NCBI GenBank assembly: GCA_039190275.1
Contig: JBCCYF010000005.1
Coordinates: 1-64,000 of the forward strand
Reading direction: 5' to 3'
Source of the DNA: Halovulum sp039190275
GTDB taxonomy: Bacteria; Pseudomonadota; Alphaproteobacteria; Rhodobacterales; Rhodobacteraceae
Length of the DNA stretch: 64,000 nucleotides
A program made the position numbers and the translations under genes. Position 1 is the stretch's first letter. Each line of letters begins with the position of its first letter. The notes below the pieces were generated by a model. That model saw only the letters and a program-made list of their open reading frames with translations. It was not told the origin of the DNA and searched no databases. Shown one piece after another: positions 7,548-15,811 of this stretch.

Positions 7548-8579
7548 ATGAAATCAATCGTCATACATGCTGCCCGCGACCTCAGGATCGAGGAGCGGCA
7601 GGCCAAGGACCCCGGGCCGGGGGAGGTGCAGATCCGTATGGCCACCGGGGGCATATGCGGCTCGGACCTGCACTACTATAATCACGGCGGTTTTGGCGCT
7701 ATCCGTTTGCGAGAACCGATGACACTGGGACACGAGGTTTCGGGGTATATATCGAAATGCGGTCCGGATGTTTCGGATCTGCGCGAGGGGCAGCTGGTTG
7801 CCGTCTCACCGTCGCGACCGTGTTACCGCTGCGCGTATTGTCGGGAAGGTCTTCACAACCATTGCCTCAACATGCGCTTTTATGGGTCGGCTATGCCGTT
7901 CCCGCACATTCAAGGCGCATTCAGCGAGGTGCTGACAGCCGATGCCGCGCAATGCGCGCCCGCGGATGGCCTGTCGCCTGGCGAGGCGGCAATGGCCGAA
8001 CCGCTCGCCGTTTGTCTCCACGCCGTCCGACAGGCGGGCGCGCTGCTGGGCAAGTCCGTGCTGGTCACAGGCTGCGGACCGATTGGAATTCTCTCTATAC
8101 TTGCCGCCCGCCGGGCCGGCGCCGACCATGTTGTCGCGACAGACCTCTCTGACTTCACGCTGGGTGTTGCCAAACAAGCCGGGGCGGATGAAGTCTTTAA
8201 TATGGCCCAGTCGCCGGATGCGTTGGACCGGTTCGCCGTCGGCAAGGGCCACTTTGACGTCCTCTTTGAATGCTCGGGTGCGGCACCGGCACTTGTCGCA
8301 GGGATCGGCACGCTCCGCCCGCGCGGTATTGTGGTTCAACTTGGTCTGGGCGGCGATATGGAATTGCCGATGATGACAATCACGGCAAAGGAACTCCAGC
8401 TACGCGGCTCGTTCCGCTTCCATTCAGAGTTCTTTACCGGAGTGTCGCTGATGCAAAAAGGGCTTATCGACGTAAAGCCGCTGATCACCCAGACGCTGCC
8501 GATGGACGACGCCGTGGCCGCCTTTGAAATTGCCAGTGACCGCAGTCAGGCGATGAAAGCGCAGATCGCCTTCTCGTAA
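7548..8579 (+). CDS. idnD: L-idonate 5-dehydrogenase-like zinc alcohol dehydrogenase
   Basis: A 343-residue medium-chain dehydrogenase that should oxidise L-idonate (or a similar polyol acid) at C5 with NAD(P). Catalytic zinc ligands appear in GGICGSDLHYYNHGG and GHEVSG; structural-zinc cysteines in CYRCAYCREGLHNHC; the Rossmann glycine motif is VTGCGPIGILS near residue 175. The GGICGSDLHYYNHGGFG signature is characteristic of IdnD. It is 17 bp upstream of a gluconolactonase gene, a logical partner in sugar-acid catabolism. Its promoter lies in the 220 bp after tRNA-Gly, where I find no clear operator. Exact polyol substrate is inferred. Confidence 0.82.
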   Translation: MKSIVIHAARDLRIEERQAKDPGPGEVQIRMATGGICGSDLHYYNHGGFGAIRLREPMTLGHEVSGYISKCGPDVSDLREGQLVAVSPSRPCYRCAYCREGLHNHCLNMRFYGSAMPFPHIQGAFSEVLTADAAQCAPADGLSPGEAAMAEPLAVCLHAVRQAGALLGKSVLVTGCGPIGILSILAARRAGADHVVATDLSDFTLGVAKQAGADEVFNMAQSPDALDRFAVGKGHFDVLFECSGAAPALVAGIGTLRPRGIVVQLGLGGDMELPMMTITAKELQLRGSFRFHSEFFTGVSLMQKGLIDVKPLITQTLPMDDAVAAFEIASDRSQAMKAQIAFS

Positions 8580-8596
8580 ATCAACGGAGCCTACAG

Positions 8597-9493
8597 ATGT
8601 CATTTTTCAAAGCGCATGATCCGATCTTCAACAGCTATGTGATGGGCAATGCGCCGGTCAAACAGCTTGCCTCAGGCTTTGACTGGGTCGAGGGACCAGT
8701 GTGGTTCGGCGACGCGAACTGCCTGCTGTTTTCGGACATTCCCAATAACCGCATCATGCGCTGGACACCGGATGCGGGCATCAGCACCTTCCGCGCGCCG
8801 TCGAATTACGCGAACGGCCATACCCGCGACCGGGAGGGGCGGCTGGTCTCATGCGAACACGGTACCCGCCGCGTCACCCGGACCGAGCACGATGGCACAA
8901 TCACCGTTATCGCAGATAGTTTCGACGGGAAGCCGCTGAACTCGCCCAATGATGTCATCGTAAAATCCGATGGTTCGATCTGGTTCACAGATCCGCACTA
9001 CGGCATTCTGACGAACTACGAAGGGTTCAAGTCCGAACAGGAACTGCCCTGCAACCTGTATCGTGTCGATCCGACTACCGGCGCGCTTGCCGTCATGGTC
9101 GGGGACGGCAACTGTCCCAACGGCCTCGCTTTTTCCCCGGATGAGGGGCGGCTCTACATGGCTGATACCGGGCGGATGTTCAGCGATGATCAGAAACACA
9201 TCCGGGCCTTCGATGTCACAGACGATGGCCTGAGCGGGGGCGATGTTTTTCATGTTATTGATCCTGGCGCGGCGGATGGAATTCGCGTCGATACGGACGG
9301 AAACATCTGGTCTTCTGCCGCGGATGGCGTGCACTGTATCGCGCCGGACGGGCATTTGATCGGCAAGATCTTGGTACCCGAACTGGTGTCCAATATTTGT
9401 TTCGGCGGACGGGCCAAGCACCAGCTGTTTATCACCGCCACAACTGGCGTTTACAGGGTCACCCTTAACCGCCAGGGCGTCCAGATCCCCTGA
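8597..9493 (+). CDS. SMP-30/gluconolactonase family lactonase
   Basis: 298 residues of the six-bladed propeller SMP-30/gluconolactonase/LRE family, predicted to open a sugar 1,4- or 1,5-lactone to the aldonic acid using a bound divalent metal. Motifs: EGPVWFGDANCLLFSDIPNN (metal-binding glutamate), NSPNDVIVKSDGSIWFTDPH and CPNGLAFSPDEGRLYMADT. No signal peptide, so cytoplasmic. It follows idnD by 17 bp and probably shares its transcript, ending convergently 25 bp from the LacI-type gene. The specific lactone is unknown. Confidence 0.82.
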   Translation: MSFFKAHDPIFNSYVMGNAPVKQLASGFDWVEGPVWFGDANCLLFSDIPNNRIMRWTPDAGISTFRAPSNYANGHTRDREGRLVSCEHGTRRVTRTEHDGTITVIADSFDGKPLNSPNDVIVKSDGSIWFTDPHYGILTNYEGFKSEQELPCNLYRVDPTTGALAVMVGDGNCPNGLAFSPDEGRLYMADTGRMFSDDQKHIRAFDVTDDGLSGGDVFHVIDPGAADGIRVDTDGNIWSSAADGVHCIAPDGHLIGKILVPELVSNICFGGRAKHQLFITATTGVYRVTLNRQGVQIP

Positions 9494-9518
9494 TCACCAA
9501 CCCGCTCGCGGCGCTGCG

Positions 9519-10526
9519 TCAGACCGTCTCGCCCGGGGCCAGCCGTGTTGCCAGGACAACCACATCCGTGGACGCCTCGCCGCGCAATCGGGCGACCAGA
9601 CCCTTCGCGGCTTCGGTTCCGATGTTTGTTGCCGGAACCACCGTTGTCGTCAGGCGTTGGGGCAGGATCGACGATGCCTCCATACCGCCCCACCCCGCAA
9701 TCCCCAGGTCACCGGGGACCGTGATGCCGTTGGCCCGGGCATAGGCAATACCGCCAATAGCCATTTCGTCATTGTTGAAATAGACGGCATCAAGCCCGGA
9801 GTGACGGGCCAGCAGTACTTCAAGGCCGTAGAATCCGGCGTAAAATCCGGGGTTATCATGTACAATTTCAGCCCCAGACAGTGGAACGGCAGCGGCTTGA
9901 AGCGCGGCTTTGAACCCGTCCAACCGCCGAGAGCCGACCGATGGAACTCCCGCAAGCGCGCCGACATAGCCGATCTTCCTGTAGCCGCGCTGAACAAGGA
10001 ACTGGCCCATTTCATATCCGCTGTCGAAGTGGCTAAAGCCGACCGACATATCGATGGGGCTTGTGTTCAGATCCCAGATCTCCACGATCGGAACGGCCGC
10101 TGATTTGATCAGGTCGACGGCCTCGAGCGTGTGCTGCCGACCGGACAGGATCACACCCGCCGGACGCCAGGAAAAGATGCTACGCAGCCAATGGGCTTCA
10201 TCCTGGGGTGAATGATGGTGGCTGCCGATCATGGTTTGAAACCCCATTCTGGACAGCGCGCGATCCGCGCCATCCAGAACCTGCCCGAACAGAACCGAAG
10301 TAAGCCGGGGTACGCTCACGCCGACCAAAGTCGATGCGCCTGTGGCACCAAAAGCGGCGGCCAGGCGGTTCGGCACATAGTCCAGCCGCTTGACCTCGGC
10401 CATGACTTTGTCCCGCGTGTCATCGCTAAAGCCGCTGGCACCGCGCAATACGCGTGATACCGTCATTTTCGACACGCCAGAGGCGCGCGCGATATCTTCA
10501 AGACTGGGCTTTCCGGTTTTCGCCAT
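9519..10526 (-). CDS. LacI-family transcriptional regulator
   Basis: 335 residues: an N-terminal LacI helix-turn-helix (SLEDIARASGVSKMTVSRVL) and hinge, then a periplasmic-binding-protein-like effector domain. It resembles the gluconate-regulator branch of the family. The gene is divergent from the ABC transporter operon, and the 150-bp space between them contains a perfect 14-bp palindrome with a central CG step, the typical LacI-family operator form. It likely represses the ABC operon, perhaps also itself, and is relieved by a sugar or sugar acid. Confidence 0.88.
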   Translation of the reverse strand: MAKTGKPSLEDIARASGVSKMTVSRVLRGASGFSDDTRDKVMAEVKRLDYVPNRLAAAFGATGASTLVGVSVPRLTSVLFGQVLDGADRALSRMGFQTMIGSHHHSPQDEAHWLRSIFSWRPAGVILSGRQHTLEAVDLIKSAAVPIVEIWDLNTSPIDMSVGFSHFDSGYEMGQFLVQRGYRKIGYVGALAGVPSVGSRRLDGFKAALQAAAVPLSGAEIVHDNPGFYAGFYGLEVLLARHSGLDAVYFNNDEMAIGGIAYARANGITVPGDLGIAGWGGMEASSILPQRLTTTVVPATNIGTEAAKGLVARLRGEASTDVVVLATRLAPGETV

Positions 10527-10636
10527 AGCGCTTCATGCCACAATTCACGGCACAGATCACCCCTCTGGGAGGCAGCCATTTGTTTGCGCTATTTTGCTTG
10601 ACACCGGCCAACCTAAATATGACCATCACCGTCTAA

Positions 10637-10650
10637 CGTTACCGGTAACG
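10637..10650. promoter_or_regulatory. LacI-type operator, perfect palindrome
   Basis: CGTTACCGGTAACG reads identically on both strands and has the central CG expected of LacI-family sites. It lies 34 bp before the ATPase start and 110 bp from the divergent regulator gene. Confidence 0.7.
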
Positions 10651-10684
10651 CCAATAAGTGCCGGGACAGGGGAGCGACGATATC

Positions 10685-12178
10685 ATGACCGCCAATGCGG
10701 GTTTATTCTTTGATAGTATCGTCAAAACATTTGGCGGTACGCATGCGTTGCGAGGGGTGTCACTGCGGATAGAGCGGGGAGAGATCGTGGCCCTGCTGGG
10801 CGAGAATGGTGCCGGCAAATCTACGCTGATCAAGACGCTGGGCGGGATACATCGCCCCGACAGCGGCAGTGTCAGCGTCGATGGCGTCCGATATGAACAC
10901 CTTGCCGGGAAATCAAACAAGCGGCAGGCGGTCGCATTTATCCACCAGGATCTTGGCCTGATCGAATGGATGTCGGTGGCCGAGAATATTGCCCTGGCGA
11001 TCGGATACCGCGGCAGCCGTGGACGCATCAATTGGCGCGAGACCGGCCGCGTTGCGCAAGATGCTCTTCGGCTGGTAGAGGCCGACTTTCCCGCCACGGC
11101 CCGGGTGTCGAGCCTGTCCAGAACCGAAAAGTCGCTGGTGGCGATTGCGCGCGCGCTGGCCGTACAATGCGATTTCCTGGTCCTGGACGAGCCCACGGCC
11201 AGCCTTCCGGCGGATGAGGTCGAGCGCCTGTTCAACGCCCTGCGTCCGCTCAAGGAAAAGGGGGTCGGCATGATTTATGTCTCGCACCGCCTGGACGAGA
11301 TATTTCAGATCGCGGATCGGGTTGCGGTCCTGCGCGACGGCCAGATGGTCGGCCTGCGCGAAGTACAGCATACCACCCCAGAGGAACTGGTCAGTTTGAT
11401 CGTGGGGCGCAAAACCCGCGAAATCAATCGGCCTGACGTACAGTCCGGGTCCGAGGTCCTGAAAGTCCGCAATCTCACGACAGGTGCGACCGGCCCCATC
11501 ACTTTCAACGTCAAGCGGGGCGAACTCGTCGGCCTGGTTGGGTTGCGCGGGGCAGGGCACGAGGATGTCGGCCGCAGCCTGTTCGGCGTTGCCCCGCACC
11601 AGGGACAGATCCTTTTGGAGGGTCAAACGCCGGATCTGACAAACCCGCAGACCGCCATGGCGTCGGGTTTTGGGTTTGTGGCCCGCGACCGGGTAAACGA
11701 AAGCGTCGCCCCTTCGCTGTCGATCCGCGAAAACACGTTCATCAACCCATCCGCCACGGGGCGCGGTCCGCTCAGCTTCATGGCAGCGCGGGCCGAAGCG
11801 GAGGCGTGCAGCAGGATCGGGGCGACTGTGGGCCTGTCACCAAACCAGCCCGCGCTGGCGATCGAGGCTCTTTCGGGCGGCAACCAGCAGAAAATCGTCG
11901 TCGGCCGCTGGATTAGAACGAAACGCAAATTCCTGATCGCCGAAGATCCCACGGCCGGTGTGGATGTCGGCGCCAAAGCCGAGATTTATCATCTTCTGTT
12001 CGATGCTCTGTCCGGTGGTATGGGGGTTCTGGTGGTCTCTACCGACTTCGAAGAAGTTGCCAACATCTGCCACCGGGCAATCGTGTTTAGCCGCGGACAA
12101 ATCGTGGACGAGCTTTCAGGGGTCGAACTGTCAACGGAACAGCTGATACAGGCCGCCTCGGCCGGTGAAGCAGCATAG
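10685..12178 (+). CDS. Sugar ABC transporter ATP-binding protein (RbsA/MglA type, two domains)
   Basis: 497 residues with two fused ATPase domains, as in ribose/galactose-type importers. Domain one is complete: GENGAGKST, SLSRTEKSLVAIARAL and FLVLDEPTASLP. Domain two has the degenerate P-loop usual in this family (GLRGAGHEDVGR) with LSGGNQQKIVVGRW and AEDPTAGVDVG. The start at 10685 is preferred over an upstream GTG because AGGGGAGCG precedes it and the conserved sequence begins there. It is first in an operon with a permease (12 bp downstream) and a binding protein. The domain-one signature (LSRTEKSLVAIA in place of LSGGxxQ) is divergent but occurs in this subfamily. Confidence 0.86.
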   Translation: MTANAGLFFDSIVKTFGGTHALRGVSLRIERGEIVALLGENGAGKSTLIKTLGGIHRPDSGSVSVDGVRYEHLAGKSNKRQAVAFIHQDLGLIEWMSVAENIALAIGYRGSRGRINWRETGRVAQDALRLVEADFPATARVSSLSRTEKSLVAIARALAVQCDFLVLDEPTASLPADEVERLFNALRPLKEKGVGMIYVSHRLDEIFQIADRVAVLRDGQMVGLREVQHTTPEELVSLIVGRKTREINRPDVQSGSEVLKVRNLTTGATGPITFNVKRGELVGLVGLRGAGHEDVGRSLFGVAPHQGQILLEGQTPDLTNPQTAMASGFGFVARDRVNESVAPSLSIRENTFINPSATGRGPLSFMAARAEAEACSRIGATVGLSPNQPALAIEALSGGNQQKIVVGRWIRTKRKFLIAEDPTAGVDVGAKAEIYHLLFDALSGGMGVLVVSTDFEEVANICHRAIVFSRGQIVDELSGVELSTEQLIQAASAGEAA

Positions 12179-12190
12179 AAAGAGCGCAGC

Positions 12191-13213
12191 ATGCAATCCA
12201 TTGAATCAGACGCTCTGGAACCCACGCAGGACCAACTGGCGCCGCTGACACCGATCCAACGACTTATCCGTCTGGCGCCGGTGTACGGTCTGGTGATCCT
12301 GATGTTCGGGTTGATCATCCTGTTTTCAATTCTCTTGCCGGACACGTTTCCGACCAAGCTGAACCTGCGGGCGATCATCTCCGACAAGTCGATTATCGCG
12401 CTGTTGTCGCTGGCGGCAATGATCCCGATGGTGGCGGGGCGGATCGATCTGACGGTGGGATACGGTATTGTGCTTTGGCACATACTCGCGATCTCGCTTC
12501 AGACAGTTTACGGGTTTCCCTGGCCTGTTGCGGTCCTTGTCGTGCTGGCTTTGGGCGCACTTACCGGCTTTTTCAACGGTGTGCTGGTTGAGATCGCCAA
12601 GATCGACGCCTTCATCGCGACCTTGGGTACGGGCACAGTGCTCTACGCGCTGGCGCTTTGGCATACGGGTGGTCGCCAGGTTGTGGGGGTTCTGCCCGAA
12701 GGTTTCTACGCATTGAACGGCACATTCGTCTTCGGCCTGCCCATCACGGGCTATTACGTGTTGGTCATTACCATCACCATGTGGCTGATCCTGGAGTACA
12801 CACCGATCGGCCGGTACCTTTATGCCATTGGCGCCAACATCAAAGCCGCTGAACTGAATGGTATTCCCACCCGCAAATTCGTTGTCGGTGCCTTTGTTAC
12901 ATCGGGCACTTTGACGGCACTGACGGGTGTCTTGCTTGCCTCAAAACTACGGATTGGCCAGGCCAGCGTCGGGCTGGAATATCTGTTGCCGGCGCTTGTG
13001 GGCGCATTCCTGGGATCGACGACCATCAAGCCGGGCCGCGTCAACGTCTGGGGCACGATTGTGGGGGTTGTGATCCTGGCCGTGGGCATCTCGGGGATCC
13101 AGCAGTTCGGCGGATCGTTCTGGGTCGAGCCGATGTTCAATGGCGTAACACTGCTCGTCGCAATCGGGATCGCGGGGTACGCGCAGCGCCGCAGGGGGAC
13201 CACAGGCTCGTAA
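12191..13213 (+). CDS. Sugar ABC transporter permease (RbsC type)
   Basis: A 340-residue inner-membrane permease with about eight to ten helices. RbsC-family features are DLTVGYGIVLWHILA (the membrane coupling region), LTGFFNGVLVEIAKIDAFIATLGT, YAIGANIKAAELNGIP and GAFLGSTTIKPGRVNVWGTIVG. It would dimerise and pair with the upstream fused ATPase. Spacing to the ATPase is 12 bp and to the binding protein 43 bp, so one operon. The specific sugar is not readable from the sequence. Confidence 0.86.
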   Translation: MQSIESDALEPTQDQLAPLTPIQRLIRLAPVYGLVILMFGLIILFSILLPDTFPTKLNLRAIISDKSIIALLSLAAMIPMVAGRIDLTVGYGIVLWHILAISLQTVYGFPWPVAVLVVLALGALTGFFNGVLVEIAKIDAFIATLGTGTVLYALALWHTGGRQVVGVLPEGFYALNGTFVFGLPITGYYVLVITITMWLILEYTPIGRYLYAIGANIKAAELNGIPTRKFVVGAFVTSGTLTALTGVLLASKLRIGQASVGLEYLLPALVGAFLGSTTIKPGRVNVWGTIVGVVILAVGISGIQQFGGSFWVEPMFNGVTLLVAIGIAGYAQRRRGTTGS

Positions 13214-13256
13214 AGGGTCTGGAATATGACTGAAATCAACAATCGGAGGAAATCAC

Positions 13257-14348
13257 ATGATCAGACGTACGTTAATACTCGGCTCGTTGGCGCTTGGATT
13301 GGCAGCGGCCCCGGCCTCGGCCGATGCTATTGCCGACGCGCTGGCCCTGGTCGAGAAACATGCCGGCCAGAAAGTGGAATGGGATGGCCCGACCGAGGGT
13401 CCCGCCGCAGCCGAGGCCAAAACCATAGTTGTGGTGGCAGCGGACATGAAAAACGGTGGTGTGCTGGGGGTCTCCAGTGGCATCGAGGAGGCGGCGGCGG
13501 CCATAGGCTGGGACGTACGGGTGCTGGACGGGGCCGGGTCCATTTCGGGCCGCGCGGCAGCGTTCAATCAGGCCTTGGCCCTGTCCCCGGACGGCATCAT
13601 CATCAACGGCCTCGACGCGGTCGAACAACAGGCCGCCATGGCCTCGGCGCGCGACGCGAACATTCCGATGGTGGGCTGGCATGCCTCCCCGGTTATCGGT
13701 CCGGACCCCGATAGCGGCCTGTTTGCCAATGTCTCGACCGACGCGATGGAGGTGTCTGCGGCCGCAGCCCAATGGGCCTTTGCGGATGCGGGCGGCAAAC
13801 CTGGTGTGGTGATCTTTACCGACAGTACCTATTCCATCGCCATCGCCAAGGCGGACCGGATCAAGGAAACCATTGAAGCGCTTGGCGGAACGGTGCTGGA
13901 GTACGTCGACACGCCCATTGCCGATACGTCCAACCGGATGCCAACCCTGACCACTGCACTGTTGCAACGGCACGGCACTGCCTGGACGCACAGTCTGGCC
14001 ATCAATGACATTTACTTTGATTTCATGGGCCCGTCGCTTGCCGCAGCGGGCCTCAAGGGCACCGATGCGCCGAAATCGGTTGCGGCCGGTGATGGTTCCG
14101 AGAGTGCGTATCAGCGCATCCGTGCCGACCAGTATCAGGCCGTCACGGTCGCCGAGCCGCTCAACCTTCAGGGGTGGCAGCTGATCGACGAGTTGAACCG
14201 CGCGCTGCAGGGGGAGCCCTGGTCCGGCTACACGTCGCCCCTGCATGTTGTCACGAAAGACAACATCAGCTTCGATGGCGGCGATCGGAACATTTTTGAT
14301 CCCGGCAATGGCTACCGCGAGGCTTATGCCAAGATCTGGGGCAAATAG
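13257..14348 (+). CDS. Periplasmic sugar-binding protein (type 1, RbsB-like)
   Basis: 363 residues with a signal peptide (MIRRTLILGSLALGLAAAPA, cut near ASA-DA) and a Peripla_BP_4 fold: TIVVVAADMKNGGVLGVSSG, FNQALALSPDGIIINGLDA, IPMVGWHASPV and AWTHSLAINDIYFDFMGPSL. It is somewhat longer than RbsB. GGAGGAAATCAC before the ATG is a strong ribosome-binding site, as is usual for abundant binding proteins. A clear terminator 25 bp downstream ends the operon. Confidence 0.86.
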   Translation: MIRRTLILGSLALGLAAAPASADAIADALALVEKHAGQKVEWDGPTEGPAAAEAKTIVVVAADMKNGGVLGVSSGIEEAAAAIGWDVRVLDGAGSISGRAAAFNQALALSPDGIIINGLDAVEQQAAMASARDANIPMVGWHASPVIGPDPDSGLFANVSTDAMEVSAAAAQWAFADAGGKPGVVIFTDSTYSIAIAKADRIKETIEALGGTVLEYVDTPIADTSNRMPTLTTALLQRHGTAWTHSLAINDIYFDFMGPSLAAAGLKGTDAPKSVAAGDGSESAYQRIRADQYQAVTVAEPLNLQGWQLIDELNRALQGEPWSGYTSPLHVVTKDNISFDGGDRNIFDPGNGYREAYAKIWGK

Positions 14349-14373
14349 CACTCCGGATCCAAGCTATTGTTGT

Positions 14374-14405
14374 AACGCCAGCCTAGGCGTCAGGCTGGCG
14401 TTTTA
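14374..14405 (+). terminator. Rho-independent terminator of the sugar ABC operon
   Basis: AACGCCAGCCT (14374-14384) pairs perfectly over 11 bp with AGGCTGGCGTT (14392-14402) around a 7-base loop, followed by TTATT. Confidence 0.85.
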
Positions 14406-14500
14406 TTATGCAAGTGGACCATATCTGCCGAAATGGACCGGTTTGCCCCTTTCGATTTTCGAAACCTGTTTATATTTATAGGGGCACGGAAAGGAACAGC

Positions 14501-15259
14501 ATGGCACGTCCCATCGTCGGTATTGTCGGCAACCATCATCTGATAAATGATGAATACCCTGTTCAGGGTGTTGGGCAGTCGAACGTTGAAGCGGTGGCCG
14601 AGGTCTCCGGAGCATTGCCATTGATCGTTCCGGCGCTGCCGGACCAGGTGGACGTCTCAGACTTGCTGGCGGCGGTGGATGGTATCGTTCTGACCGGGGG
14701 GCGGCCGAATGTTCATCCCGAGCTCTATGGCCACCAGCCGACCGAGGCGCACGGAACATTCGATCTCAACCGCGATAACCTGGTGCTGCCGCTGATCCGT
14801 GCCTGCGTCGATGTCGGTCGCCCTATACTGGGGATCTGCCGCGGGTTTCAGGAGTTTAACGTGGCGTTTGGGGGCACATTGCACCCTGAGATACGCGACC
14901 TCCCGGGCCGGATGAACCATCGCATGGATCCCGACGGCACTTTGGAAGAAAAGTTTGGCCGGACGCACCCGATCAAACTGACGCCCGGAGGGCAGTTTTC
15001 CAGGATCTTTGGCGCGGATGAGGTTGTGGTGAACACCCTTCATGGCCAGGGAATCGAAGAGTCTGGCGCGCGCGTCCGGATTGAAGGGTACGCGCATGAC
15101 ACCACGCCCGAGGCACTGGTCATTGAGGAGGCGCGTGGCTTTGCCATGGCGGTTCAGTGGCACCCCGAGTGGAACGCCGCCCAGAACCCGGTGTCACGCG
15201 CCCTGTTCGAAGCCTTTGGTCGCGCGATCAGCGGCGCGCGCCTACAGCGGGCTGGCTAG
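14501..15259 (+). CDS. Class I glutamine amidotransferase-like hydrolase (PuuD / peptidase C26 family)
   Basis: 252 residues of the gamma-glutamyl-gamma-aminobutyrate hydrolase family. The nucleophile cysteine is in GICRGFQEFNVAFGG, the catalytic histidine in AVQWHPEWN, and the oxyanion region in VLTGGRPNVHPELYG. PuuD-type enzymes cleave gamma-glutamyl amides. The start at 14501 is chosen for the upstream AAAGGA and because MARPIVGIVGNHH aligns with family N-termini. It sits after the sugar ABC terminator and before a dispersed repeat, so its role beside sugar-acid genes is unclear; cleavage of an amide-linked carbon source is only a possibility. Confidence 0.8.
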   Translation: MARPIVGIVGNHHLINDEYPVQGVGQSNVEAVAEVSGALPLIVPALPDQVDVSDLLAAVDGIVLTGGRPNVHPELYGHQPTEAHGTFDLNRDNLVLPLIRACVDVGRPILGICRGFQEFNVAFGGTLHPEIRDLPGRMNHRMDPDGTLEEKFGRTHPIKLTPGGQFSRIFGADEVVVNTLHGQGIEESGARVRIEGYAHDTTPEALVIEEARGFAMAVQWHPEWNAAQNPVSRALFEAFGRAISGARLQRAG

Positions 15260-15260
15260 G

Positions 15261-15367
15261 GCGTTTGACAAAAGACCTGAAGCATTACGCATTACCTAAC
15301 ACCTAACGCGTTGAGATCTTTAATTTCAGGCAGCGTTAGCTGATTCAGCTTTTCGCATAACGCTTTA
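15261..15367 (+). repeat. Dispersed intergenic repeat, copy A
   Basis: Starts GCGTTTGACAAA, contains CTGAAGCATTACGCATTACC, the core TAACGCGTTGAGATCTTT (15304-15321), CAGCGTTAGCTGATTCAG and ends TTTTCGCATAACGC. It matches the copy at 48.5 kb (opposite strand) nearly end to end and lies between convergent genes. Confidence 0.75.
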
Positions 15368-15420
15368 GGCCCGGAATACAGGCAGTTTTCAACCACGCAG
15401 CTATCCGGATGATCTGCCTT

Positions 15421-15732
15421 TCAGACAGGTGGGCCGCTTGATCCGTCCGCCAGACGGAGCAGGATCCGGACCGATTTTGAAAGGGTCAGTGCATCTGCTT
15501 GCGGTGCGAACTTCGCCATATGGGCGGATTCCAGATGAACCTGGAACGCGGCTGCGTTCGAGTACACTTCGTATAGCGTAAAGGATCCCTGTGCCTCAGG
15601 GTCGCTGCAAACGTCAAAAACATGGCAGTCAACTTCATTCTCGAGGGAATTCCGAGCCTGTTCGGCAAGCAACGCCGCGAACTGCGGTGCATCCGATGCG
15701 GACACGGTCCAGTCGACGAGGACAACATACAT
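15421..15732 (-). CDS. Antibiotic-biosynthesis-monooxygenase-fold protein (YgiN-like)
   Basis: 103 residues forming one ABM/dimeric alpha-beta barrel domain: MYVVLVDWTVSASDAPQFAA strand-helix start, DVCSDPEAQGSFTLYEVYSN, AFQVHLESAHMAKFAPQA. Family members are small cofactor-free quinol monooxygenases or stress proteins. It is divergent from the isopropylmalate-type dehydrogenase operon, and the shared 79-bp upstream region holds a palindromic GntR-type site, so both may answer to the same regulator. Confidence 0.78.
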   Translation of the reverse strand: MYVVLVDWTVSASDAPQFAALLAEQARNSLENEVDCHVFDVCSDPEAQGSFTLYEVYSNAAAFQVHLESAHMAKFAPQADALTLSKSVRILLRLADGSSGPPV

Positions 15733-15768
15733 CCAAAGATCCCTTTACGGCTTGCGCTGGTGATGGCT

Positions 15769-15782
15769 TAACGTATACGTTA
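15769..15782. promoter_or_regulatory. GntR/FCD-type operator, perfect palindrome
   Basis: TAACGTATACGTTA is a 14-bp perfect palindrome with the GTATAC centre typical of FCD-subfamily GntR sites. It lies between the divergent ABM gene and the dehydrogenase operon that encodes a GntR/FCD regulator as its third gene. Confidence 0.65.
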
Positions 15783-15811
15783 TTGGCAGCGTGCGAACAA
15801 GAGGGCAGGCA

